From: Hofstenia miamia
Taxonomy: Eukaryota > Xenacoelomorpha > Acoela > Hofsteniidae
Reading direction: 5' to 3'
DNA length: 26,760 bases
Assembly: GCA_900660155.1 (NCBI GenBank)
Contig: CABFPE010000021.1
Location: 888,991-915,750 of the forward strand
Shown here: positions 1 to 9,370 of the stretch, piece after piece
Layout: every line of letters starts with the position of its first letter
How positions within the stretch are numbered: the first letter of the stretch is position 1
Made by a program: the position numbers and the translations under genes
Notes under the pieces: generated by a model
Seen by the model: the letters and a program-made list of their open reading frames with translations, nothing else
The model's database searches: none
Told to the model about the DNA's origin: nothing

Positions 1-860
1 GATCAAGAGGTAATTGACAAATTAAATTGAGCAAACTAATGCTTACATATGAACAGCCATATTGGCAGACGAATCATTTGAATTTTAAAATCGGCAGGTA
101 CTTTTTGTAGAAATTTTATAAATAGCTTTGATTCAACCATAATTTTGATGAACAATAAATTCTTCGGAGTTTATTTAATTTTCATTTCTACTTTATCTGG
201 TTTGATTATTTAATTAAATGTGCAGCTAGGCAAGTTGTGTTTAGTAGTGGCTGGAATCCATCACGGGATCGATTCTAGGGTCTTTGTGCCAGTCACGAAA
301 GTGCACCTATGTTACGGTTAGGAGTTTTTCGATTCTTGCCTAGTCTGACTATCGATCAACACATGTAAGAAATAATCAATGCCTGAAACGACTGGATAGT
401 CGACACTTAGGGATATCTATATATTCTTAAATGTAGGAGACTCGACTATAATTGACTCAATAAATGACCTCACATGTAATACTATTAAATGTAGGTATAG
501 GAAACTGCAAGTTTGTTATCTGTATAATTAAGCCAATAGTTTTACGGTAATGGCGATGTTAGTTATATTATTGCATGCAGTTAGTGTCAATGCCCGGTTG
601 CTTTATTAAATAAAAACAACAAACACTTTACAACTCTGAGTTTAAGTCAGTTACAACTTTACTTGAGTGCACACACCGAGCTAGCGTAGGGCATACATAA
701 TTAATCCCAGTTGAGCTGAGATGGTGATGTGGACTCAACCATCGTTACGGAAGAGGAGGAGCTGTGTTGTGGAGATCGGCTTCGGGCAGGAGCCCATGGA
801 ACAACTGAAGAGGAAACATCATACTGCCCAGTCACCTAAACAGTGATGGTCATTACCCGA
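1..860 (+). mobile_element. LTR-like repeat, copy 1 (CpG-retaining)
   Basis: This stretch is homologous over most of its length to 8010-8900. Shared landmarks include GGCAG...TTTTAAAAT, a TATA box (TATAAATAG at 117-125; partner at 8132-8140), TTATCTGGTTTGAT, GATTCTAGG and TTAGGAGTTTTT. An AATAAA lies at 154-159, about 35 bases past the TATA box, which fits a short-R LTR or a promoter-bearing 5' region read on the + strand. No clear TG...CA ends or primer-binding site could be fixed, so LTR is an inference; a non-LTR repeat with its own promoter is possible. Unlike its partner it keeps many CG dinucleotides, so it appears younger or unmethylated. The window begins inside it. Confidence 0.5.
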
Positions 861-955
861 GTACTTAATTAACGTAACTAGTTAATAAGAAAGAGAAGTT
901 TGATGGATCAACAAATGGGTAACACCTCACCCGCAGTTTACTAAGCATCCCTTAA

Positions 956-2330
956 CGGTGATTATACATGGCATAACAAGCTAGGTGGAGGATGTTACAC
1001 TATACACTCTTCAATAGACAGATCAGCTGTTGGTGTTACCTCTGTCCAGGTGATTCCTATTGAAACAGAATAGTGCACCTGTCTGTGAATTATGTGTTCT
1101 CATAAGGAATCTGATCAGAAGTGGAGATGGAAACACTACATTTGTTTATGAGCTATGCAGTTTTGAGGTTGTACACTAAATGTCTAAAGTTATTTGCAAA
1201 TGAGTTTCCAACATGAGAGCAATATCAGCTTTAGTCTAGGATTCAGTCAACAAAATTTTCATCATAAATAGCAAATCAGTATCTTTAGAAGTTATAAATT
1301 GTCTCTCCACTATCATAGTGTTGATAGGTTCTCATTTCATTAGATGGGTGCAATAATTTGTAATGTCTGTTTTGATTGATTTGAGCTTAGCAGAATGATG
1401 TCAACACCTAGTTTTTCTATGTGGTTTCCATTGATTTGTAATTGGTGTTGTGGCATTGAAATAGTATCAGTTGACATGACATTAGTTTTATAAATTTGTA
1501 GCTGTTGTGACAATAGCTATTTAAGTTCCAAGATTTCTATAGGAATGCATTTGTTGTCATCTTTTTAATATTTGACATTGGTTGTCAAGTGGTTGTAGGA
1601 ACACTTGGGATAGCAATAGTTGTGGCAATTGAACAGAATTTTGTTCTTTATTGCCAAATGAACTTTTTGTGATTTGTTGTAATAATTATTTTTTGAGTGA
1701 TCTTACATTTTGCTATTGCTGGTGGAGTTCTGTAATAGAATTCTTTTCATCAGAATTTGAACTAACCAAAAAATTTATATTAGTATCACAATTATCAGGA
1801 TTGCATGTATTGTGTTTGCAGAGGGTGACAAAGTGTGTGGTGGTGGATTGGAAAGTCTAGGATATGTCACAGGATTGTCATAGTTAATTGTAGACTTTGT
1901 TAAGCAAAGGGATTTCAAAGGCATGTGTTAGTATTGTTTGTGATAATTTCAAATTCTAGTTTGTTGTTAATTTTGGCATATTCTATGTCATTAATTGTTC
2001 TCTTTAAAGATTTGAGCTTTTCATTGTGTTATTAATTAGCAAGTAATTGTTAAGGTCAAGTGTCTTGGTGATTGTACATTGACCTGACCAGTAACTGGCT
2101 AATTTTTGGTATTGTTTGCTTGGACAGGTGTGAATGAATACACTTTGTCACCCACTTAGTGTGGTTTGCCATAGAGTTGTTTGTTATATTTGAATGCTTA
2201 TTGTACAGTGATCTTTTTATTATATATACAAATTGTTTCATGTATTTCCTATAGTTCAGTAATAAGATTTTGAAAATAATTGTTATTGGCAGTGTTTTTA
2301 TATTTTTTATGGCATAGTAAGCAGTGTTAC
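956..2330 (-). mobile_element. CpG-free retroelement-derived sequence, downstream of integrase
   Basis: After the CG at 956-957 no CG dinucleotide occurs until 3840. On the minus strand this lies 3' of the integrase relic, where the integrase C-terminus, any third ORF and the 3' LTR of a Ty3/gypsy element would sit. I see only scattered coding-like stretches, such as a proline-rich patch around 1810-1850, and no recognisable domain or LTR end. The + strand open frame at 1651-1860 has no protein-like features. The assignment rests on base composition and position. Confidence 0.35.
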
Positions 2331-3112
2331 AGCTTTGTGGCCAAAGGTCAGCCTTGAATGGTGTCATACCCATTGTGGGTATTCAATGTCTGCTAAAATA
2401 TATTTCCAATATTTACCACCTACACATGTTGTGGCTATTTTTATTAATTTGATCAAGGTTTTATTCAAGTGTTTGACTACACCATTGCTTTGCTGAAGTA
2501 AGGTGTGGTATGTTCATGAAGAATTTTTAGTTGTTGAAGTAATTCTTGTGTTTGAGAGCCTTTGAATTGGATGTAACAATCTGTTATTATTGTTTACATT
2601 GATCCAAGATGCAGTATTCAATTCTGCAGAAGAGCTGTTGAGATAGTTCAAACTAGTGGGTCAGTTATGGGAACCATTCTGAAATATTTCAAAAAATTGT
2701 CAACAATGACAAGGACATATTGGTAATCCTCATTGTTTTTGGACAATTGCTCAATGTTAATGTAGATCATGTGGTTAGATCCATACAATTTTATTTTTTG
2801 TAGTTTGACACATTGTGTAGGAAAGTTTGCTGTATTGCTTAGGTTACAATTGATGAATTTGTCTATCACATCATTTATAATTGATTGAAGTACTATAGAG
2901 ATGAATTGTGTATTTATTGTACATTCAGTTTGGATAGTGCCAGTATGGCCATGCTTGTGGAATTTTCATGCTATATTGCATTTGCAATATTTAGGAAGAG
3001 CAACATGGTTGTGGTGTTTTGCTGTTTCAAAAAGGATACCATTGGTGGTTAGTTGCCATTTATTCAAGTGCTTGGATAAACTGTTGTTCAATGATACTGT
3101 TCAATGTTGAAG
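2330..3112 (-). pseudogene. Ty3/gypsy integrase relic
   Basis: Integrase joins retrotransposon cDNA to the chromosome. On the minus strand the zinc-binding region appears first (HKHGHTG, about 2941-2960, the H-x3-H part of the HHCC domain). The catalytic core follows: INIEQLSKNNEDYQYVLVIV (about 2700-2790), matching the first catalytic-aspartate strand, with the usual first Asp read as Asn here, and DNF where families have D-x-F/Y. Further down come a degraded NGVVKHLNKTL segment (usually NG..E..N..L) and a C-terminal TPFKADLWP (about 2340) typical of gypsy integrases. Stops and frameshifts interrupt it throughout. The second cysteine of the zinc finger also seems lost. It is inactive. Reverse transcriptase thumb sequence abuts it at 3112-3240 with no RNase H between. 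Confidence 0.75.
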
Positions 3113-3240
3113 AAGCCTAATATATTTTGAATGTCTTTCTTATTGTTTGGTGGTGTTAAATTATTGTGATAGAATGCAAGTGTAAAGGCATTCTTGTCAG
3201 CCTCATATAGGGTAGAAGGGTGCAAATGAAAAGGCATCTA
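3112..3240 (-). pseudogene. Ty3/gypsy reverse transcriptase thumb fragment
   Basis: The minus-strand translation around 3120-3200 gives PPNNKKDIQNILGFFNIEQY, resembling the gypsy thumb/connection motif (P-x-N-x-K-x-L-x-x-F-L-G-x-x-N-Y-Y). It lies directly upstream of the integrase zinc finger, so the RNase H domain that normally intervenes is missing and this copy carries an internal deletion. The match is short, so the call is moderate. Confidence 0.45.
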
Positions 3241-3820
3241 TTTTGACCAAAGTGTAAATATTGAATTTTAATTACAATTATATTTAGAGTATTTTATTTG
3301 TAAAACTTTATAAATGATTATTGTGATAAAACAGGTCATAAAAAGATGATAGTAAAAAATAGTTTAGCTTAAAGTTACTTGCTTGACTTTTGAGCAAAAT
3401 GAGCCAAAAGATAAATTTGAAAATACAGTGATCATCTGATCAATTAAAAAGGAACAATTAAGACCTGTAAGTGATTCTAGTGTTTTTAGTATACCTGTAT
3501 ACAATTATTGAAAGAAATTATGTTGCAATATAATTCAGTATCAATAAACTTTTAGTAGAGTTTGGTTCTCTTTTCTAAATTACATTAGATTGCAGAAGTT
3601 AGTAATATGTTCATAATCAGCTAAATTATAAATTGGCAATGATGGTAGTGACTTCACCAATTAAATAGTATGGTGCAAATTAAAAGCAAAGATTGAGTAT
3701 TACTGGCTGTATGATGATCTGTTATTTAACTCTAGATTCTTCTACAAACAATTGATCTATTATTAACTACTTGTTGCATTATCCTGATGATTATCTTGAT
3801 TTTGCTTTGCTATATAAAAA
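3241..3820. other. AT-rich, CpG-free intergenic sequence
   Basis: No coding-like frame, RNA gene or repeat with a partner in this window was found. It still lacks any CG, so it is probably old transposon sequence too decayed to name. The next CG (3840-3841) lies inside the MITE that follows. Confidence 0.4.
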
Positions 3821-3824
3821 TTAA

Positions 3825-3883
3825 CCCATTTTGTACTTGCGGTGAGTATACTCATCTGCAAAAATATTGCACACTGCACCAAC
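3825..3883 (+). mobile_element. piggyBac-type MITE, copy A (cut off at a contig end)
   Basis: It begins CCCATTTTGTACTTGCGG immediately after TTAA (3821-3824). It is identical to the start of the copy at 4219 and ends at the N of position 3884. TTAA targets and CCC ends are the hallmark of piggyBac transposons. Because it stops exactly at the N it may be the same physical copy as 4219 or 4707, seen from the end of another contig. Confidence 0.6.
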
Positions 3884-3884
3884 N
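3884..3884. other. Contig join (single N)
   Basis: A lone N falls inside a repeat: the 59 bases before it recur at 4219 and nearly so at 4707. This is best read as a scaffold join of two contigs ending in the same MITE family, not as a single uncertain base. Confidence 0.7.
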
Positions 3885-4214
3885 ATTATGGAGTCTTGAA
3901 GAATACAGGTTATTTATTTTTCTGAAACTACTGATATGAAATTGCACTACGCCCTGTTGAACTATATGTACTTTTATTAAAAATTTCATTGAATATTGAC
4001 ATCATTGTCACATGAATAAAAAAGAAATTTCAGATTGCTCATATTCAACAACAGCACCATAGATATTTACCTATAATAAAAATCTGTCAGTTAATAATTG
4101 AATGCTGCTATTTTATTATAGCATAATCACGGCTACAAAACCTGTTTGTACATTATTGGTCATTTTGAGAGATTTTTGGTGCTATTTTGTCATGTTTAAA
4201 AGTGGGAGCTTATA
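3885..4214. other. AT-rich sequence between MITE copies
   Basis: No gene, RNA or recognisable repeat was seen. It contains CG dinucleotides (for example near 3952 and 4130), unlike the blocks to either side. Confidence 0.4.
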
Positions 4215-4218
4215 TTAA

Positions 4219-4594
4219 CCCATTTTGTACTTGCGGTGAGTATACTCATCTGCAAAAATATTGCACACTGCACCAACCACGAATGATTTTATTAACAAAT
4301 AGATGTATTATCAAATAGTATTAGTCTATGAGTTACAGCCCGCAATTTGCATCTGAGCATATGTAATTCCCTCCTTTTTGATTTAGTTATTTCGTACAGG
4401 ATTATCATATTCAAGTATGCTGCGCAAAAGGTAAGTCTATATTATAGGTTACAGAGGCTTTTACAATTTGTGCTCATTGTTGCTAAACTTCAACATGATG
4501 TGTGATTACAAGTATGATGTATATACCAATTTTGAATTAGTGATACCGTAAAGAAAACAATTTTCATATGGGTGAGTATACTCACCGCTAGTAC
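4219..4594 (+). mobile_element. piggyBac-type MITE, copy B
   Basis: This is a ~375-bp element preceded by TTAA (4215-4218) and starting CCCATTTTGTACTTGCGG, followed by TGAGTATACTCATC. Its right part carries the inverted counterpart, including the perfect 16-bp palindrome GGTGAGTATACTCACC (4571-4586) and CGCTAGTAC. The last ~10 bases of the right end (expected AAAATGGG plus TTAA) are replaced by unrelated sequence, so this end is truncated. There is no transposase, so it is non-autonomous. Its interior is nearly identical to copy C, which suggests recent spread or local duplication. Confidence 0.75.
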
Positions 4595-4706
4595 GCTAGG
4601 CTATAAAACTATATTTTATGTATTGCATTTTTCAATCACATTTCTAAGTAGTATTTCATTAACAGAGTTGAATAAGAGTCAAAGCAATATATTTGCTAAA
4701 TGAATA

Positions 4707-5087
4707 CATTTTGTACTTGCGGTGAGTATACTCATCTGCAAAAATATTGCACACTGCACCAACCACGAATGATTTTATTAACAAATAGATGTATTATCAA
4801 ATAGTATTAGTCTATGAGTTACAGCCCGCAATTTGCATCTGAGCATATGTAATTCCCTCCTTTTTGATTTAGTTATTTCGTACAGGATTATCATATTCAA
4901 GTATGCTGTGCAAAAGATAGGCCATATTATAGGTTACAGAGGCTTTTACAATTTGTGCTCATTGTTGCTAAACTTCAACATGATGTGTGATTACAAGTAT
5001 GATGTATATACCAATTTTGAATTAGTGATACCATAAAGAAAACAATTTTCATATGGGTGAGTATACTCACCGCTAGTANAAAATGAG
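4707..5087 (+). mobile_element. piggyBac-type MITE, copy C
   Basis: The same element as copy B, with the left end shortened (starts CATTTTGTACTTGCGG after GAATA) but the right end complete: GGTGAGTATACTCACC at 5056-5071, then CGCTAGTA, N, AAAATGAG and TTAA at 5088-5091. The left and right ends are inverted repeats of about 30 bases. The reading frame at 4833-5036 lies wholly inside the element, shows no known domain and is not regarded as a gene. The N at 5079 is another contig join. Confidence 0.75.
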
Positions 5088-5091
5088 TTAA

Positions 5092-5520
5092 TTTGAATTG
5101 TTGTTAGATGCTCGATCGTCTGCGAAGCACTTTTTGTTCATTGTAAATATTTATAGTCATTGTAAGTGTTACATCTGATTCTCTCAGAATTTTTAATTTA
5201 AGTTTTAATTTCCCAAAAACAGGAGTATTATTGTTTATAACAGATTTCCCTAACCTTTTAGACATAACAAATTGTTTAAATTGGCTTTTACTTTTCCGGT
5301 GATCTTTATACATATTTTTATCTTTGTTTTATATTTATGTTTAATATGGGTAACAAATTATAGGGCATCGCTTGGGGTACAGCAGTGCTATTGGTAACTG
5401 TAACTGACTACCAATAACCAAATGTACATTGAAGCTCAGATTTGTGATATATTTAAAATGTACTTAAATTCCAATTAGAAGAACCTAGAAAATATATAGT
5501 TTACAAAATATAACTCATTT
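5092..5520. other. Intergenic or intronic sequence with a lysine-rich minus-strand open frame
   Basis: A 69-codon minus-strand frame (5104-5313) encodes a basic, lysine-rich peptide with no domain I recognise. It contains CG dinucleotides (5111-5125), unlike transposon-derived blocks. It lies on the same strand as, and just downstream of, the exon-like piece at 5523-5582, so it could be more of that gene or an intron. Nothing decides between these. Confidence 0.25.
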
Positions 5521-5522
5521 AC

Positions 5523-5582
5523 CTGAATGGTTTTTTACGGCGACTCTGTCAGCTAAGGGACATGGCTGACCATTCCAAACCT
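5523..5582 (-). CDS. Exon-like fragment, unrecognised gene
   Basis: On the minus strand a pyrimidine-rich acceptor (TTTTGTTTTCTTCAAAG) precedes 60 bases followed by a consensus donor (CATTCAG then GTAAAT). In the frame using two bases before the first full codon it reads VWNGQPCPLADRVAVKNHS, a coding-like composition with CG present. The 60-bp length keeps the reading phase. The upstream open frame runs through the acceptor, so the exon could be longer. No family was recognised. It is probably part of the same gene as the pieces at 5808-6007 and 6283-6428. Confidence 0.4.
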
Positions 5583-5641
5583 CTTTGAAGAAAACAAAAT
5601 TAGAAAAAGGACAGAACACTGCATTTTTAATATAAACATTN

Positions 5642-5804
5642 GTTATATCAGTACTAAACAAATTTGGAGAGATATGCAATACTTTACTAAGAAACTGCAA
5701 AGTATCACACTGAGAAATGTTGCTAGTCAATTAATCTAATATCACATTCACTTTATTGGCAATATGCTGTTTGATTCAGCAAATTCTCTGTGAGGAAGAC
5801 AGAA
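5642..5804. repeat. 163-bp contig fragment identical to 6283-6445
   Basis: This segment is bounded by N at 5641 and NNN at 5805-5807 and repeats 6283-6445 without a difference that I can see. It is almost certainly a small redundant contig placed next to its true copy, an assembly artefact or allele, not a biological duplication. Confidence 0.85.
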
Positions 5805-5807
5805 NNN

Positions 5808-6007
5808 CTGTCAGTTGAAATTAAACTAAGATTACTGTAAACCTCTGGATGACCTGTTGTTGAAACATCATACACATATTCAGTAAATATAATCTTTCCA
5901 TCTGATTTTTTCACTTTTATGTAGAATGAGTCTGGTGTTGTCCAGATGCTGCATGAATCAATTTTAATGTAAATCTTACTGATAATTGTGGTGAAAACCT
6001 TGTTTAG
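5808..6007 (-). CDS. Exon-like fragment, unrecognised gene
   Basis: The minus strand is open from 6007 down to the NNN at 5805-5807. It encodes a beta-strand-like sequence that includes IDSCSIWTTPDSFYIKVKK and, further on, EYVYDVSTTGHPEVYSNLSL. Composition and codon choice look like a real exon. A likely acceptor is ATTATCAG, putting the exon start at 5978. The other end runs into the contig join, so the donor is not visible. The family is not recognised; an extracellular or lipid-binding beta domain is only a guess. The neighbouring minus-strand pieces at 6283-6428 and 5523-5582 fit as flanking exons. Confidence 0.45.
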
Positions 6008-6282
6008 TCAAATAGCAGTTACCAACAACATAAAAAATGCAAAAATAAAAAACTCCGTCCAAAATGAGTTAAGTTAATTTCTATTAACTTTAATCATTCT
6101 AAATTAACTAGTGATTAATTATGAAACAATCTAAAGATGCTTGTATCACTGATGAACAAAGAGAATTGGAGTGATCAATTTGGATTCAACCTATTAATTA
6201 CATGTTTAATTTAGGACAGCTGAATAAATATAGTATCTCATGTTATTAAAACTCTCAACCTCACTGTAAGTACTAATGCAAT

Positions 6283-6428
6283 GTTATATCAGTACTAAAC
6301 AAATTTGGAGAGATATGCAATACTTTACTAAGAAACTGCAAAGTATCACACTGAGAAATGTTGCTAGTCAATTAATCTAATATCACATTCACTTTATTGG
6401 CAATATGCTGTTTGATTCAGCAAATTCT
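6283..6428 (-). CDS. Exon-like fragments, unrecognised gene
   Basis: The minus strand shows a strong acceptor (TTTTCTGTCTTCCTCACAG) ending at 6429. A short coding-like stretch follows (EFAESNSILPIK) before a stop. Further down, a second acceptor-like CAACATTTCTCAG leads into CDTLQFLSKVLHISPNLF. They are read as one or two small exons upstream of 5808-6007. The evidence is splice-site and composition only. Confidence 0.3.
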
Positions 6429-6502
6429 CTGTGAGGAAGACAGAAAACTTAAAAGATTTTGCAGTTAACTGCACATATGACTCAAGTGTATATTATAAAT
6501 AT

Positions 6503-7338
6503 TGTGGCATTAGTAAAAAAATCAGTGAGCAGTCCTAGTATCCTATTTATTGAGGGTTTTGATTCAAACCTAGATTTACCAAAGCTTTAATAATCAACTC
6601 CTGTCATAGTACCCTTTCTAGTAGAATGTAAAGTAAACATACAAAGGAGATCATGATGGGGAAGAGTGGCCACACTCAGCCAACCCAATACAGATAACCT
6701 TGTGAAAGGATCATTTAAGACTAGAGCCCTAATTAGATAAAGAATAAAGAATCCCTAACTCTTTGGTGCATGAAATAGAACCTATATGCTAAGTTATAAT
6801 AACCTAAATTCAGTGCAACCTTATCTCATGCAATTTAGGTGACAGCAATAGTAATCAATTTAAATAACAAAGGGAATGCAGTTTTGCAAGAACTTCAATC
6901 CATATACCTAGCCCTGTTAAAGGGGCATGCTAGTCAAGCTGTACCAGGTGTAGATGCCCTTTAACTACATGTATGAATTTAGAAACACAACATTTTAAAT
7001 ATAACAAAATTCAAAATAAAGCAAAATGAATTTACTTAAAGTAAACTGAAAAGTAAACAACAAATGAATAAATCACACCTATATATTGTATATATACTAA
7101 CAAAAATTGATAGTGTAAATAGAAATGCATACTGTAAAATATGGACAAATATTAAACTGGTACAATCTAGTCTTCTGCTATCAATTATACTTTATTGAAA
7201 TAACAAAAATTTAAATAACTAAAAATATATCACCATTTGATTTAGTCAATAATCAATTGAATAATTTCATAAGTCTAAATAATAAATTGAGAATTCCAAT
7301 TAAAGAGTAGAATAAAGTTTTAATGTCTTTCTGCCACA
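6503..7338 (-). mobile_element. Ty3/gypsy solo LTR R1, 836 bp, TSD ATAT
   Basis: On the + strand it begins TGTGGCATTAG and ends TCTGCCACA, perfect short inverted ends of an LTR (TG...CA). It is flanked on both sides by ATAT (6499-6502 and 7339-7342), a 4-bp target-site duplication. It shares the family's conserved box GAAGAGTGGCCACACTCAGC, the GAGCCCTAATTA segment and a CTTTAACTACATGTATG segment with R2, R3 and R4. Orientation is taken as minus because relatives carry TATAAATA on that strand, matching the pol genes. It has no internal genes and no CG. Confidence 0.8.
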
Positions 7339-7535
7339 ATATATTCAGTTATATCTGATAAGGAACTAACAGTTTAGGGAACCATATTGCTGATGCTTGT
7401 GACTGTTAAAACAGATACTGTCAAGGATAATCACTCATGATAAACTAGGAGCCTAATGCTGAAAGTTCAGAATTTCACATTATTAATGGTGTCACAGGCA
7501 TCTTCTTTTAGGCTAATTTTCCCTTGTCAGATTTG
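7339..7535. other. Degenerate retroelement spacer
   Basis: Between the reverse transcriptase fragment and LTR R1 there is no readable domain. The expected thumb and RNase H sequence is not visible here. Confidence 0.3.
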
Positions 7536-7900
7536 TCAACTATGGAATATAACAGATGTTTGTAAAATTTTACATTTTATGCCATTGACTTTAAGCTCTG
7601 ATTTCTTATGTAAATTTAGGATATAATCAAGTTTGCTGATGTGTTCTGCAGGTTTTTTTGAAATGATAAGTAGGTCATCTATGTATTCAGTAATGCCTTT
7701 GTCTAACTGATTATCTTCATTTTGTAGAACTCTTGTAATATAACATTGAAAAGTAGCAGGGGCATTACATAGCCCAAGGGCCATGTAAAGCCATTTGAAC
7801 AGACTATATGAAGTAATAAAGGCTGTTTTCTTAATATTGCTTTTGCACATTGGGACCTGCTTTAGCATAATCCATCAAATAAGCTGCTGAGAACTAAGAT
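7536..7900 (-). pseudogene. Ty3/gypsy reverse transcriptase, palm/YIDD part
   Basis: The minus-strand frame reads Q-V-P-M, then KKTAFIT, then WLYMALGLCNAPATFQ (the gypsy motif LPFGLxNAPATFQ, with PF changed to AL), and TEYIDDLLIISK, containing the catalytic YxDD aspartates. After that comes NGIKCKILQTSVIF, the start of the segment that leads to the thumb. The open part is 110 residues, far short of a full RT domain. The upstream half (fingers and first palm motif) lies at 9000-9370 on the other side of a ~900-bp repeat, and there is no continuation to RNase H. Confidence 0.85.
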
Positions 7901-8009
7901 TGAAAGAGGAAAGAAGATAATTAAAAATAATTAAGCAAATTAGAAGATGAATTGTGTAAACCAAGATTTATAAATTAAATATAAAATTGGAAAAGCAAGT
8001 GCTTGTTTA
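7901..8009. other. Junction between RT fragment and LTR-like repeat
   Basis: A short AT-rich stretch with no readable feature. Confidence 0.3.
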
Positions 8010-8900
8010 TAAAACAATTCGGCAAAAATCTGGGGGTGAAGCTGCTTCTCATTATTTTTAGACAACTAGACTAGGCAGAAGTGTCAAGTTATTTAAAAAT
8101 TCAAATCAACAGGTATTTTTTTGATTAAGAGTATAAATAGGATTAAAACATTGGAACAATTGTTAAATATATTCTTTGGAAATCTTATTTTGCTCTATTA
8201 TCTGGTTTGATGTCAAGCTAAATGGTTCATATTGAGTAGTCATCAGGATCCCATGATGGGAATGATTCTAGGATCTTCACCCCTGATCACAAAATGCTCT
8301 TAAGTTAGGTGTATGGTTAAGAGTTTTTGATTACCTGTTTAGCTGAGTATTGATCACATTCAAGTATGTATCTGATAATAAATCTGGAAACAGATAGTTA
8401 GCCAAATGTAGGTTATATCTTAACTCTTTTTCTAGATCCAAATTGTTGACTATAAAGTGGCCAATAATGAGACCATTTGTTATACTAGTTATCTTACTTA
8501 ATTGTAGGCTAGGAAGCTGCTATTTATTAAGTAATTTGAATGCCAATAGATTTTCAGTAATGGCAATATATTAAATATGCTAACTTGTTAACAGAGCAGC
8601 AAGTGTCAAGTCAGGTTGCATGAAACTTATTCCAGTTTATTTATTGAAATGAAAACACAACAACACACACTACAAAGAGAGTTTGAGTTGAGTTGTGTTT
8701 GATCATTAGTAAACACTGTCATAGGTTAGGGTACACATAATTAACTTCTTTGAGATTAGTGCTGGAAACACTTCAGAGAAATTGGATAGCTGGATCTGTT
8801 GCTGAAAAAGAGAGTACAATCAGGCAGATGCCCAACCAAAAGCTGAACTGTGGAGCAACTTCACCTAAGTATTGATTGTTAATGTATCTGTTAATCAAAT
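8010..8900 (+). mobile_element. LTR-like repeat, copy 2 (CpG-stripped)
   Basis: Homologous to 1-860, with the TATA box kept at 8132-8140. It sits between two halves of a reverse transcriptase, so it most simply represents an insertion into an older gypsy element. Beyond the CG at 8020-8021 it has none, and at aligned sites CG of copy 1 is TG or CA here (see findings). The limits are approximate because similarity fades gradually after about 8760. The open frame at 8773-9033 (minus) partly overlaps the end of the RT fragment and is not treated as a gene. Confidence 0.55.
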
Positions 8901-8999
8901 TTATTAGAAAAATGTTAATAAAGTGTGAACAATCAAGAACAGTTAGATCCCTGCCTGCCAAGTTACCATAGAACCAAAGAACTAGATTTGGATGGTTGG

Positions 9000-9370
9000 A
9001 CATTGGGCCTGGTAGGAGATGCTGCACTGCCAATAGGCTTTACAGAAATCTAATTTAGCATAGAATGAATTTTGGCAGTCAGTAGAGGATTTCTTCAATG
9101 CTTGGGAGAGGATAAGTATCTTTTTTCATTATGTCATTTAGTTTACAAAAGTAAATGCATAACCTTTATTATTTTGCTTAATGAAAATGGTGGGTGATGT
9201 GTAAGGACTTTTTGATGGTTGAATAATACCATGTTGAGTAAATTAGAGATTATTTTTGCATGTCTATGAGTCAAATTCTCTGGTACAGGACAAACTGGTT
9301 GTTTTATTGGAATGGCATTGATGGTCTCAATACAGTGTTCCTTTCCTATGGCTTTTCCAATGCTGATGGT
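9000..9370 (-). pseudogene. Ty3/gypsy reverse transcriptase, fingers and first palm motif
   Basis: The minus strand reads in order QPVCPVPENLTHRHAKI, then GIIQPSKSPYTSPTIFIK (the gypsy GII.PS.SP..SP motif), then FCKLNDIMKKDTYPLPSIEE (compare RKLN..T..D.YPLP.I). A stop and a frameshift come next, then LDFCKAYWQ, the first catalytic-aspartate motif (LD..xGYWQ). At least one stop and one frameshift interrupt it. It continues the protease at 9682-10160 on the same strand. The remaining palm (YIDD) is at 7536-7900. Confidence 0.85.

Noticed and set aside
226..283. tRNA-like promoter: B-box-like GATCGATTC at 268-276 with an A-box-like TAGGCAAGTTG about 40 bases upstream
   Set aside because: The A box breaks consensus, no cloverleaf or SINE tail forms, and the B-box match is lost in the partner copy at 8010-8900.
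1651..1860. 69-codon + strand open frame
   Set aside because: AT-rich, cysteine/valine-rich chance frame in CpG-free retroelement sequence, with no motif.
3825..5087. CRISPR-like or satellite array formed by repeated GTGAGTATACTCAC
   Set aside because: The copies are the inverted ends of three MITEs with TTAA flanks, not regularly spaced repeats with spacers.
8773..9033. 86-codon minus-strand open frame
   Set aside because: Runs from the end of the RT motif into the unrelated repeat; no domain, and a different frame carries the RT match.
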